From: Verrucomicrobiales bacterium
Lineage (GTDB): Bacteria > Verrucomicrobiota > Verrucomicrobiia > Limisphaerales > UBA9464
Reading direction: 5' to 3'
Assembly: GCA_027488845.1 (NCBI GenBank)
Contig: JAIYBC010000043.1
Coordinates: 1-32,735 of the forward strand
Length of the DNA stretch: 32,735 nucleotides
The first letter of the stretch is position 1. Each line of letters begins with the position of its first letter. Of the stretch, positions 7,739 through 14,746 are shown one piece after another. A program made the translations under genes and the position numbers. The notes under the pieces were generated by a model. The model was not told where the DNA came from and did no database searches. It was given only the letters and a program-made list of their open reading frames with translations.

Positions 7739-8251
7739 TCGGGTTTGGGCGGCCGGTCTGGATGGTCAGTTCCAGGAAGCCGAAAAGGCGATTCTAGAGG
7801 TGCGCAGTCCCATCATGCAGTCCCAGCTTGGGCGCCTAGGAAACCAACGCTGGCCGCCTAGCGTCGGAGGCAGAATCGATGACGGTGTCGAAGGGGATCT
7901 CAGAACTTCTTACCTAATCACCCGGTAGAAAGCTTGGAATCTAATCAACGGATTTGGGCTCCTAAAAGACGCCTTTTGAGTTTAAATAAAACTAAGCAAG
8001 TCCATGAAAACGGATATTGAATACTCAAAATGTGGATCGCCAACCTCTGATGTGAATAGCGGTGGTTTCATTTTAAAATAGACGCTCAGCTTCTCAGTGC
8101 TACAGAATCTACGATTGCCACGAAAACCTTTCCAGCAGATTCATTAAAACGATCTGTGGCGCATGCTGTACGCCGGCAGAATGCGCTGCCATGATATCGG
8201 TCTACATGGTTAGCTTCTCGGAAGCGAGTTGTTGGGCACAAGAATACGGCC
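7739..8251. other. non-coding transition from GC-rich integrase to AT-rich cargo
   Basis: About 510 bases carry no convincing gene. GC content drops abruptly near 7890. A small dyad ACGCT/AGCGT (7847-7864) lies between two CGCCTAG copies (7833, 7855), which might be a remnant recombination site. A minus-strand frame extending over 8086-8478 overlaps the nuclease gene below and looks like its shadow. Confidence 0.5.
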
Positions 8252-9622
8252 TCAACTCTTACCACGGCCACGATTGTGTTTTTTGCAAAGAAGACGACCG
8301 TTCGCAACTGTTGTCTTGCCGTTCTCTTTCCAGCGAACGATATGGTCTGCATCGGCTTCCTTCGGGTTTGAGAACTTCTCAGAACATCTGGAGCCTTTAT
8401 CATCGGTCCATTCGCATTGGTGATGTGCCCTCTCCCAGATGGCGAGCTTTTGGTCGAAAGTAAAAAGCCTTTTTCCATCCCTATCCTTCGGCTCCAAATC
8501 AGGCATTTCCTGAAGGATAAATGTCATCAAGAGTTCATGCCTGCTTTGAATTCGATTCCTTGCATAGCCGGCATTACTTAATGCTGACGTGAAATTAATC
8601 CAGGGCTTGTCATTTGGGTGCTGTGCCCTCAGCGTCTCAAACCGCGCGATTACATTGGCGAAGAAGTCTCCTTTCGGGATATCATAGTCATGGCTAAGTT
8701 CTTGCCACGCGCGGAAGACTGTTAGTATAAAATGTGCACTCCTAAGTTGCGGCATCAGGATCCTGTTGCCTGCCGACTCAATTGTTGTAGCCTGGAGAAA
8801 CTGCTTAATCACTCGTCTACAGAATTCTTTCTCGGTTTTGGTTAGCGTGGATGCCTTGTCTCTGTACATTGACTCCAGAGAAGACCAGTGTTTGTCTTCA
8901 CCTGGATATAGTATTTCATGAATCATGATGTCCGCCATGTTTCTATGCGCTTTTCGGCGGTTGGGCATGTTTTTCGAAAGCGCATTAAAGAACTCGTGAC
9001 GAGAAACTTCTTCAACCTCGGAATCTTCTTCTTGTATACTGTTGTCTGTGGTTAATTCGGTTATGAAATCGCACAGGTCTCCGCCAAGAGCTGCCCTTAC
9101 TTCAGTTTTGGTTAATGGCTTTCCGCCTTGAAGCATGGCGAAAATGTCCATTGCAATAGACTCTTCTAGTTCCTGATATTCAACGCATTCTAGTTCATAG
9201 TCCTCGAAGGTTTCGCGATCATCAAGTGACAACAGCGAATAGCCCTTTTCTTCATCGCCAGGAAGCAACACGAATTTCTTCTTCCGATACTCCTTTTGAA
9301 CGGAAGGGAAATCTGGAATTGCAACCCGCCCCCTGAAATATTCAACGATTGCAGTAATGCGCTGGCGACCGTCAATTGGAACGCGCATTCCATTGGACTT
9401 CTGCCAGAGAATAATCATGCCAATCGGGTACTGACGAATGATCGAATATGCCAACAGCCCCATTTCGTCCGTGTTCCACACGGTTTGCCGTTGCCAAGCT
9501 GGAACGTCCGCATCGTCGACAGATACAACCTTACCCAGTTCAGTCTTTCGCGAAGCGTCGATCCGCTTCATTAAGGCCTTAATCGTGTTGAATCCCGGTG
9601 TTTTTGGTTCAAGGATCTTCAT
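8252..9622 (-). CDS. DUF262 protein with C-terminal HNH nuclease motif, probable restriction-type defence protein
   Basis: The ~456-residue protein has the DUF262 signature PIDGRQRITAI (~82-92) in its N-terminal third. DUF262 is a ParB-like fold that in GmrS/GmrD-type enzymes couples nucleotide use to cutting of modified DNA. The last ~55 residues form an HNH-type module: CEWTDDKGSRC, then ADHIVRW, then NGRLLCKKHNRGRG. The middle is helical and unassigned. The family includes stand-alone modification-dependent endonucleases, and I infer an anti-phage role. Base composition is much more AT-rich than the flanking phage genes, which suggests transfer. I chose ATG 9622 over GTG 9628. A reverse attC-like site lies ~185 bases upstream, so it may be a cassette passenger, but no attC is visible behind it. 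Confidence 0.82.
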   Translation of the reverse strand: MKILEPKTPGFNTIKALMKRIDASRKTELGKVVSVDDADVPAWQRQTVWNTDEMGLLAYSIIRQYPIGMIILWQKSNGMRVPIDGRQRITAIVEYFRGRVAIPDFPSVQKEYRKKKFVLLPGDEEKGYSLLSLDDRETFEDYELECVEYQELEESIAMDIFAMLQGGKPLTKTEVRAALGGDLCDFITELTTDNSIQEEDSEVEEVSRHEFFNALSKNMPNRRKAHRNMADIMIHEILYPGEDKHWSSLESMYRDKASTLTKTEKEFCRRVIKQFLQATTIESAGNRILMPQLRSAHFILTVFRAWQELSHDYDIPKGDFFANVIARFETLRAQHPNDKPWINFTSALSNAGYARNRIQSRHELLMTFILQEMPDLEPKDRDGKRLFTFDQKLAIWERAHHQCEWTDDKGSRCSEKFSNPKEADADHIVRWKENGKTTVANGRLLCKKHNRGRGKS

Positions 9623-9806
9623 AGTCACGTTTGGAGATTATATGACGCTCTTTGTTTCTGATGCAATTTGCATTATATAAATAACAGAAATACTCAACGA
9701 CCGCTATCGTTAAAGGTTGATGACAGATTGGGGAATCACTTTGAAGCTCTACTATTTGTTCCCTGGAACCGAGCGGCGCTTCGCATAAGTGCCCTTGCCT
9801 TCTTAC

Positions 9807-9903
9807 GCCTATCGTAAGGAGTTCAGCGACCCGGCGCTTCAAACGTCTGACTTGCAGCGACAGCGCTTACGGCGGGTTAGGCGCTGAAGCGCCTTTTTAG
9901 GCG
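9807..9903 (-). repeat. attC-like site, reverse orientation, degenerate
   Basis: Read on the minus strand, the site starts with CGCCTAA near 9903, then GGCGCTTCAGCG and ACCCGCCG. It ends with GCGCCGGGTCGCTGA and a GATAGGC end (9807-9813), one base off GTTAGGC. The two arms pair apart from a four-base CCTA bulge, where the right-hand array has a single extra A. It starts ~10 bases behind the stop of the gene ending at 9914, the position expected of an integron attC. Confidence 0.6.
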
Positions 9904-9913
9904 TTGATCGTTT

Positions 9914-10288
9914 TCAGTTTGAAGACTGACCCTTTGTTACTGGCATGCTGATCGCGTTCACAAAAGTGTTTGCACGTTCCAATTCTTCTGGCGTTGGTTC
10001 GGGATCTAAGCCTTCCTCGATTTCCGTAACATGATCTGACCATAACGAATATGTATCAAGGTCGAACTCTGATGCCTTCATGCCTTGTTCATGTTCAATA
10101 AAATCAATTAAGGAAATGGTTAATTTGCGGACGAACTCAGTGGGGTAACTGCGTTCGGTGTCTTCAAAAATATCTTTTTGATACTTTTCAAAAATCGTTG
10201 CCTGTTTCAGATAGCGGCTCAGATAGTAGAGCGCGGACCGGGCGTCACTGACTTCAATTGTGGAGAGGAGAGGTTTTATGGTCTTCAT
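9914..10288 (-). CDS. unrecognised 124-residue protein, second gene of a two-gene cassette-like unit
   Basis: The product is acidic and mostly helical, without membrane segments or cysteines. It begins MKTIKPLLSTIEVSDARSAL and has a long helical middle (YYLSRYLKQATIFEKYQKDI, then FVRKLTISLIDFIEHEQGM). It ends in an acidic stretch (IEEGLDPEPTPEELERA). I do not recognise the family. It starts three bases after the stop of the upstream gene (10292-10789), so the two are almost certainly co-translated. An attC-like site follows its stop by ~10 bases. A paired toxin/antitoxin or two-component defence module is possible but not shown. Confidence 0.75.
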   Translation of the reverse strand: MKTIKPLLSTIEVSDARSALYYLSRYLKQATIFEKYQKDIFEDTERSYPTEFVRKLTISLIDFIEHEQGMKASEFDLDTYSLWSDHVTEIEEGLDPEPTPEELERANTFVNAISMPVTKGQSSN

Positions 10289-10291
10289 GCA

Positions 10292-10789
10292 TTAGCCGAT
10301 TCTGATTATGTCAAAAGCTGATTGAGGAAGATCTGCGACTATATATTCATGTGAAAGTGGGTTGGCTTTGTCCTTTACGTTAATCTTTTGATAATAGGGG
10401 ACCGCCTCAATTCGAGAAATCACACACAGCAGTGGTTTGAATTGCTGCATTGGGGCGGCTTTTGAGATTGCAATAAGTTCATTGTGTTGATCTGAGCTGA
10501 TCTTTCCACATTTGAGCATTATCCCAGCTCCTTTTCGGATGCCCATTCTGTTCAATTTGATCTTCGTGTTGTGTAAATCTGCGCCTTCGATCTCCTTTTT
10601 AATGGTGTTGTATATCTCCAAAGGTGAAGAGCTTGGAGGAACGGTGAAGTGTGGTGACGCAAAGTCTGATCCAAAATATGGTGTGCACCAGAGATAGTGC
10701 AGCCCACCGTAGTATTTTGTGTTGATGTTGTATGCGACCGCCGTCATGGTCGAATACAAAACCGGATGTTTAATGTCGGCGAGGGACAT
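10292..10789 (-). CDS. unrecognised 165-residue protein, first gene of a two-gene cassette-like unit
   Basis: The soluble protein begins MSLADIKHPVLYSTMTAVAY and is rich in aromatics near the N-terminus (YGGLHYLWCTPYFG). A mixed alpha/beta region follows (EIYNTIKKEIEGADLHNTKI, then RMGIRKGAGIMLKCG) and it ends VADLPQSAFDIIRIG. No nuclease, kinase or glycosylase motif is obvious. Codon use is AT-rich like the other cargo and unlike the phage genes. The promoter should lie in 10790-10821, between the start and the attC-like right end of the preceding unit. Co-translated with 9914-10288. Confidence 0.75.
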   Translation of the reverse strand: MSLADIKHPVLYSTMTAVAYNINTKYYGGLHYLWCTPYFGSDFASPHFTVPPSSSPLEIYNTIKKEIEGADLHNTKIKLNRMGIRKGAGIMLKCGKISSDQHNELIAISKAAPMQQFKPLLCVISRIEAVPYYQKINVKDKANPLSHEYIVADLPQSAFDIIRIG

Positions 10790-10821
10790 GGTAGTATGAT
10801 TGTGGGGCCATCAAGTGAGTG

Positions 10822-10912
10822 TACCTAGATGAAAGGTCAGTGATCCGGCGGCTGAAACGCATGGATTGCAACGGTGGTGCCCCCGCCAGGTTCGCTGAAG
10901 CGCCTGGCTAGG
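10822..10912 (-). repeat. attC-like site, reverse orientation
   Basis: Read on the minus strand: CCTAGCCAGGCGCTTCAGCG, then AACCTGGCGG, then a terminal region containing GTTGCAATCC, then GCCGCCGGATCACTGACC, ending in TCTAGGT. The left half and the GTTGCAATCC segment match the right-hand array sites at 29.7-32.3 kb closely. The stop codon of the gene ending at 10908 lies inside its first repeat. The ends are degenerate relative to GTTRRRY, so activity is uncertain. Confidence 0.7.
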
Positions 10913-11438
10913 AGATTTTTGTTGCCCGGGAAAAGGCAAAGCCTCTCGCCAGATTTGGAACCAATTGACCTTCACGGTGAACGCGTCGAAGTGCGACACG
11001 CGCCAAAATAGGAACAGCGGATGAAATGCCGTGGAAGATGATCTCGTTCGGTTGTAGCTTGCGGATGAGCGTCTCAAATGCGGCAAATGGATCAACATAC
11101 CCAGAATCGAAAATGCGTTCGGCTTCATCCGCGGCGTTCACAATATCTTCCAGCCATTCGCTCTCTGTCAGGTAAGGGAAAAAGTTCCAAATTACCGTAT
11201 GATGCGCCTTGCCCGTCAGCGCATTGATGTGGCGCGCATAGCGGATGTCGTCTTGGGAGAAACCGATTAACGAGCCGGAGGATGCTCGCTGCCCGTAATT
11301 GATCCCGATGATGACGGCGACTGGAAGGTCGGCATCTTGCGATGACGTGTCGTAAACGGCACCAACGAAATCGCCTGAACCGAGCCTCGGTGCAGCATTT
11401 ACAGTTTTGAGCTTCTTGATGACGGATGCGCGTTTCAT
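10908..11438 (-). CDS. unrecognised 176-residue cassette-borne protein, faint nucleotide-hydrolase or glycosylase look
   Basis: The protein begins MKRASVIKKLKTVNAAPRLG. It contains a hydrophobic strand followed by a glycine turn (DLPVAVIIGINYGQRA), then VIWNFFPYLTESEWLEDIV, and FHGISSAVPILARVALRRV near the end. The IIGINYG ... NFFP ... FHG order is vaguely like the uracil-DNA-glycosylase fold, but this is a weak impression only. The frame is open upstream to 11480. ATG 11438 is preferred because it follows a GTTAGGC core (11447-11441) by two bases, as cassette genes often do. Its stop overlaps the attC-like site. Confidence 0.65.
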   Translation of the reverse strand: MKRASVIKKLKTVNAAPRLGSGDFVGAVYDTSSQDADLPVAVIIGINYGQRASSGSLIGFSQDDIRYARHINALTGKAHHTVIWNFFPYLTESEWLEDIVNAADEAERIFDSGYVDPFAAFETLIRKLQPNEIIFHGISSAVPILARVALRRVHREGQLVPNLARGFAFSRATKIS

Positions 11439-11676
11439 TCGCCTAACGGACATCGAGCGAAACAGAGTTCCGCCTAGCATGAATTCTAGAGAACCTCGCC
11501 TTTGTGGTAAGCTTCAGAAGCGTGGGCGGTCGCGAAAAGGAGTCAAGGTTGAGATTGTATGTACTGCTCTTCCAACCAGATCGCTTCCTGATTCGATTAA
11601 CCCCCCTTACGGCCTCGCGGATAGCCAGAACAATGCCTGAGACAGAAGCGATGCATCTCAATCGCAAGACCGAGTC

Positions 11677-12390
11677 TCACTTCCCTGCGCGGATCTCCCA
11701 GACGCGGGCCTCGAAGTCGTTGGTCTCGGTGCCGGTGCCGGTCCGGTACAGCTTGGCCAGCTCCAGCATCGCATTGGTGGACCCGCCTTCGGCGCGAGTC
11801 TTCACACCGGCAAAGCGGGCCTCGGCCGCCTTCTTTTCCTTATCTGAGGATTGCATTTTTCCCTTTGAAGGGTTCGCGGATAGAGCGTTTGTGGCGGGTT
11901 CCACTGGCACTCCGTAGTCCCAAAGTTCAAGGGTGGTTCCACCGCCAAACTCAGGACTTTCCAAGGAGCGCGAGACTCGAGCGGTTCCGACCTTCTTCAG
12001 GTGGGCGATTACCACTGAATCCCTAGTCACATCATAATTGAAGTTTGTGACCGCGATCTTTTGCCAACGCTTTCCATCCCAGCCTGTTACCTCAAAAATC
12101 CTCAATCCATTCTCGGTGTCATGGCTGTATCGAACAGGAAGGCTCCTCCAGCCCGCCAAACCGCCTTGCCTGACGCCCGCGTCTTCCAGACTCCAATCCC
12201 CGGCAACAAGCACCCGATTTGTTCCGATCATCCGAATTGGATCCAGGCGGCCCTTCACATTCACAACGTACCTTGCCCCTTCGACGTTGGTCCAAACCGC
12301 GTTGGAAGGGACGTTGAATCCTATCGGGTCAACTTCGGCAACCAGAGCGGCCCGCGCTGATAGCCAAATCGCGATCCAAATCCATTTCAT
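11677..12390 (-). CDS. secreted protein with C-terminal Sel1-like repeat
   Basis: The 237-residue protein begins with a signal peptide (MKWIWIAIWLSARAALVAEV). The middle is a beta-rich domain of unknown family (NAVWTNVEGARYVVNVKGRL ... WDGKRWQKIAVTNFNYDV). The end (ARFAGVKTRAEGGSTNAMLE, then LAKLYRTGTG ... EARVWEIRAG) has the spacing of one or two Sel1-like helical repeats, which usually bind partner proteins. It would act outside the cytoplasm. It is divergent from the phage genes that start at ~12.45 kb; a palindrome lies in the shared promoter region. GC content is intermediate between the cargo and the phage genes. Function unknown. Confidence 0.75.
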   Translation of the reverse strand: MKWIWIAIWLSARAALVAEVDPIGFNVPSNAVWTNVEGARYVVNVKGRLDPIRMIGTNRVLVAGDWSLEDAGVRQGGLAGWRSLPVRYSHDTENGLRIFEVTGWDGKRWQKIAVTNFNYDVTRDSVVIAHLKKVGTARVSRSLESPEFGGGTTLELWDYGVPVEPATNALSANPSKGKMQSSDKEKKAAEARFAGVKTRAEGGSTNAMLELAKLYRTGTGTETNDFEARVWEIRAGK

Positions 12391-12411
12391 GACTTACTCC
12401 CAAGTTATTGA

Positions 12412-12430
12412 TCGGACACCCATTGTCCGA
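12412..12430. promoter_or_regulatory. candidate operator palindrome
   Basis: TCGGACACCCATTGTCCGA is a perfect 7-bp dyad around a 5-base centre. It lies 22 bases before the start of the minus-strand Sel1-like gene and 24 bases before the plus-strand gene at 12454. That position suits a repressor site at a divergent promoter. Confidence 0.5.
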
Positions 12431-12453
12431 CGGAGGATCCTACAGTCTCCGGC

Positions 12454-12690
12454 ATGGCAGAGAAACCCTTTGCTCCGCGGCGGATCATCGAGCTTTCGCC
12501 GGCACTGGAGGAGATTTCCCGCGACTGGACGCCCGACCAGTTCCGCGCGGCGATTCGGGAACATCGGCGGATCGTTCGCCAGTTTTCGGTGAAGCTCCGG
12601 ATCCTGGAACTTCACGGGGGACAGATCGTCCGGCCACCGCGGAAGCGACGGCCATTGCGTCCGCGGCCGAGTAAGGACGCGGCGAACTGA
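12454..12690 (+). CDS. small helical protein of unknown function
   Basis: The 78-residue frame begins MAEKPFAPRRIIELSPALEE and looks like two amphipathic helices (EISRDWTPDQFRAAIREHRR, then IVRQFSVKLRILEL) with a basic Arg/Pro tail. A GGAGGA sits ~20 bases upstream, too far to be a good ribosome site. It lies opposite the tail of the minus-strand gene 12485-12931, so only one of the two may be real over their shared 206 bases. Confidence 0.45.
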   Translation: MAEKPFAPRRIIELSPALEEISRDWTPDQFRAAIREHRRIVRQFSVKLRILELHGGQIVRPPRKRRPLRPRPSKDAAN

Positions 12691-12931
12691 CGGGCGGGGT
12701 CGGTGGTCCGGTCAGGGCTGGCCCGGCTTCGCGGAAGGCGTCGAAGACGCGGACAATGGCGGGTTCCCGGCGCTCGCCGGCACGGGCCTCGATCAGGTCG
12801 AGGACGGCCACTAGGGCTGCATCGGTGAACGAATTCAGCGAATGGTTTACGCCGGCATTTCGAGCCAACAGGTCGGCCACTCTCGCGACCGTATCCCGCG
12901 ACACCCGAACGTTTTGGAATTCAGCACTCAT
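12485..12931 (-). CDS. putative ribbon-helix-helix type small DNA-binding protein
   Basis: The 148-residue protein has a plausible N-terminal DNA-binding part: MSAEFQNVRVSRDTVARVAD, then LLARNAGVNHSLNSFTDAAL and VAVLDLIEAR. This has the strand-helix-helix layout of RHH regulators. The last ~70 residues are Pro/Ser/Arg-rich low complexity and may be a disordered tail or spurious read-through. A GAGGG lies five bases before ATG 12931, a good ribosome site. It is divergent from the operon starting at 13021, so it may repress it. Confidence 0.55.
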   Translation of the reverse strand: MSAEFQNVRVSRDTVARVADLLARNAGVNHSLNSFTDAALVAVLDLIEARAGERREPAIVRVFDAFREAGPALTGPPTPPVSSPRPYSAADAMAVASAVAGRSVPREVPGSGASPKTGERSADVPESPRGTGRASSRGKSPPVPAKAR

Positions 12932-13020
12932 CGACCCTCACCCGGCCGTTTCTGAACATTTCTTTAGAAAACTGAACTTTTTATTTGCCCTAAGGTGTGG
13001 TCTGCACACACATTGCACAC
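12932..13020. promoter_or_regulatory. AT-rich divergent control region of the phage operon
   Basis: This 89-base gap is markedly AT-rich against a GC-rich background. It contains TTTCTTTAGAAA, a 12-base palindrome at ~12960, and a spaced direct repeat TGCACACACAT / TGCACACATG just before the start of the plus-strand gene. The RHH-type gene reads left and the phage operon reads right, which suggests a switch or promoter region with operator sites. Confidence 0.45.
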
Positions 13021-13194
13021 ATGCAGAACGCACCCCGCGTTGAGCGAAAGCAGCGAACCGCTCCACTGCTCGTTCCGAAACCCCTCCACAGCCGGTTCAA
13101 GGGCTGGGCTCGGTCGAATGGGCTGAAGCTGGGATGGGCGACCGAGAAGGCCATCGAGGCTTTCATGGCCGAGAAGGCGGGAGGTGCCCGGTGA
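13021..13194 (+). CDS. small RHH-like phage protein
   Basis: The 57-residue basic protein begins MQNAPRVERKQRTAPLLVPK. Its helical second half (HSRFKGWARSNGLKLGWATE, then KAIEAFMAE) resembles the two-helix part of CopG/RHH-type proteins. It is the first gene of the plus-strand operon. It ends with codons for Gly-Gly-Ala-Arg, and the GGAGGTGCCCGGTGA at its end carries the ribosome site and GTG start of the next gene. Confidence 0.6.
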   Translation: MQNAPRVERKQRTAPLLVPKPLHSRFKGWARSNGLKLGWATEKAIEAFMAEKAGGAR

Positions 13195-13373
13195 ATCTGG
13201 CCTTCAAGACCAAGCGTTTCCGCATCTACCGGGGCCGTGGCTCGAAGACCTACCTGTGCGTTGTCGCCGCGAGGGACGCCGCTCATGCGCTGGAGATCGC
13301 GAACCAGACATTCTTTCTCTCGAACGACGCCTTTGCGGTTGAGGAAGCCTCTGTGAACGGAGGTGCCCGGTGA
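13191..13373 (+). CDS. small phage protein of unknown function
   Basis: The 60-residue protein starts at GTG 13191, overlapping the preceding stop by four bases. It begins VNLAFKTKRFRIYRGRGSKT, then YLCVVAARDAAHALEIANQT; the strand-helix pattern suggests a compact alpha/beta domain. No family is recognised. It also ends in the Gly-Gly-Ala-Arg codons that provide the next gene's ribosome site. Confidence 0.65.
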   Translation: MNLAFKTKRFRIYRGRGSKTYLCVVAARDAAHALEIANQTFFLSNDAFAVEEASVNGGAR

Positions 13374-13579
13374 CCTCCGATCGCGAGTACCTTGCCGCGT
13401 TGATGAAGCGCCTCCGGGTGCAGGCCGACGCCTCCAAGACCTGCGCCGTGCGGTCCGCCATCGGCTCCGCCGAGTTCAACAAGGGCCGGGGTGCCGCCTT
13501 CGACTCCATCGCTCTCGACATACAGCGGTTCCTGGATCGCGCGGAGACCACTGCCCAAACGTCCGGAGGTGCCCGGTGA
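13370..13579 (+). CDS. small phage protein of unknown function
   Basis: The 69-residue protein starts at GTG 13370 in a four-base overlap. It is mostly helical and begins MTSDREYLAALMKRLRVQAD (first residue encoded by GTG), then IGSAEFNKGRGAAFDSIALD and IQRFLDRAE. No membrane segment or motif is visible. It ends with the same Gly-Gly-Ala-Arg-stop junction as its two upstream neighbours. Confidence 0.65.
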   Translation: MTSDREYLAALMKRLRVQADASKTCAVRSAIGSAEFNKGRGAAFDSIALDIQRFLDRAETTAQTSGGAR

Positions 13580-13770
13580 TTCCGGCCATTCTCGTCGGCG
13601 CCGTTGTCGGCTTCGGATTGGCCACGGCCGCCTATGAGCTGTGGGTCATCGCTCCTGCGCGTCGGGAAATCGAGAAGGCCCGGCGCAGCATCGAAGCTCT
13701 CCGCCCTCTCGTTGGTTCGCGGCCTGTTCGCTCGGACCTATCAGATTCCTCCCTGTCACTTCCTCTCTGA
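13576..13770 (+). CDS. small single-pass membrane protein
   Basis: The 64-residue protein starts at GTG 13576. One hydrophobic helix near the N-terminus (IPAILVGAVVGFGLATAAYE) is followed by a charged helix (APARREIEKARRSIEALRPL) and a short Ser-rich tail. The size and layout recall holin or spanin partners or small phage membrane proteins, but no specific assignment is possible. It directly precedes the gene with a secreted transglycosylase-like domain. Confidence 0.6.
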   Translation: MIPAILVGAVVGFGLATAAYELWVIAPARREIEKARRSIEALRPLVGSRPVRSDLSDSSLSLPL

Positions 13771-13777
13771 TCATCCC

Positions 13778-14695
13778 ATGAGCGCAGAAAACCAAGATCG
13801 CGACCGGCTCCTGACCGTCGAGGAACTCGCGGCCAAGCTGAACCTCCACAAGGACACCGTGGCGGAGAAGTCCCGCGGCCGTCGCCCGACGATCCCGGCG
13901 GTCCGGATCGGACGCGCCGTCCGGTACCACTGGCCGACGGTGGCCGCGAAGCTGGGCATGGTCGCGTCCTTCCTCATTCTCCTCAGTCCCACCTCCTCGG
14001 CGGCGAATCCGACCTTCCTGGAGCCTGCGGCACCCTCTGCCAGCAGGTCAGCCGCCGGGGAGCCCCTTTCCGCAAAGCGAGTCCCGGCTGGCGGCGTCAG
14101 CAGGATGCCGGGAGTAACACCACAGCCCCTACCGGCGAGAGCCGGTGCCCCGGTGCTCGCGCCATCTTCCTTTTCCGCCGTGCGACGAGACCACAGCGGC
14201 GGAAGCCCCAAACCGAGAGTGGGGCAGGGCACGGGAGGCATCCCGAGTTGGGCGTCTTCGACCGGAGGCGCTTTGCCCAACAACCTCGGACCGGTCACCC
14301 CGCCAGCCCCGCCGTCGTTTCATGCCGGCGGCGGGCGCTGGTACGGCATCGACCTGCGAAAGCTCGCCCACGCCGAATCCCAGAGCCGGGACGGGGCCGT
14401 CGGCGCGTCCGGCGAACGCGGACGACTCCAGATCACCCGGGCCGCGCTTGTCGACGTCAACAAGGGCAGGGCGACCAAGGTCCGGTTCGCGAGCCTGACC
14501 AACGCCGAGACATCCGCGGCCGTCGCTCGCGCCTACATCACCATCCTTGCCGGGCGGATCCGCCGAGCCGGCGCCGAGCCTACACCGGCCGCCATTCTCT
14601 GCGCCTGGAACGACGGTCTCTCCGACGCCAGACGCTACGGTTTCGACCCTGACCGGGCGCCGTACCCGACCCGCCGCCTGATCGCGGCCCAGTAG
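13778..14695 (+). CDS. HTH domain fused to a signal/membrane segment and lytic-transglycosylase-like domain
   Basis: The 305-residue frame has three parts. Residues ~9-59 (LLTVEELAAKLNLHKDTVAE ... AVRIGRAVRYHWPTVAAKL) are an excisionase/MerR-type winged HTH. Residues ~61-77 (MVASFLILLSPTSSAAN) read like a short signal peptide with its own ATG at 13958. After a Pro/Ala/Ser-rich linker (~80-185), the end resembles an SLT-type lysozyme-like domain: AHAESQSRDGAVGASGERGR with a catalytic-type Glu at 200, then LQITRAAL, and ILCAWNDG late. Such a domain would cleave or bind peptidoglycan outside the cytoplasm, which conflicts with an N-terminal DNA-binding domain. Either an internal start gives a second, secreted product, or two genes have fused in frame. 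Confidence 0.7.
   Translation: MSAENQDRDRLLTVEELAAKLNLHKDTVAEKSRGRRPTIPAVRIGRAVRYHWPTVAAKLGMVASFLILLSPTSSAANPTFLEPAAPSASRSAAGEPLSAKRVPAGGVSRMPGVTPQPLPARAGAPVLAPSSFSAVRRDHSGGSPKPRVGQGTGGIPSWASSTGGALPNNLGPVTPPAPPSFHAGGGRWYGIDLRKLAHAESQSRDGAVGASGERGRLQITRAALVDVNKGRATKVRFASLTNAETSAAVARAYITILAGRIRRAGAEPTPAAILCAWNDGLSDARRYGFDPDRAPYPTRRLIAAQ
13958..13960 (+). other. possible internal translation start
   Basis: This ATG opens the signal-peptide-like part of the HTH/transglycosylase frame. The only ribosome-site-like bases nearby are GCTGGG, a weak match, so internal initiation is a hypothesis based on domain logic. Confidence 0.3.
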
Positions 14696-14746
14696 TCTCA
14701 CCTTCCGCCAGCTCTGTTCCGAGAAATCACAAATCACGCACCTACC

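Larger units (their letters stand above)
9807..11447 (-). mobile_element. reverse-oriented integron-cassette-like block
   Basis: On the minus strand the order is: GTTAGGC core (11447-11441), ATG at 11438, gene, attC-like site (10912-10822), a two-gene unit, then a second attC-like site (9903-9807). Gene-then-attC units in the same direction are the cassette layout. The sites belong to the same sequence family as those at 29.7-32.3 kb. No integron integrase is seen near it. Confidence 0.55.

Noticed and set aside
9609-9842. 77-residue minus-strand frame
   Set aside because: It overlaps the attC-like site and the start of the nuclease gene; its N-terminus (MKRRVAELLT) is encoded by the attC right arm.
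11448-11676. attI or attC upstream of the GTTAGGC core at 11441-11447
   Set aside because: I could not find pairing arms or an adjacent integron integrase, so the core alone is recorded as part of the cassette-like block.
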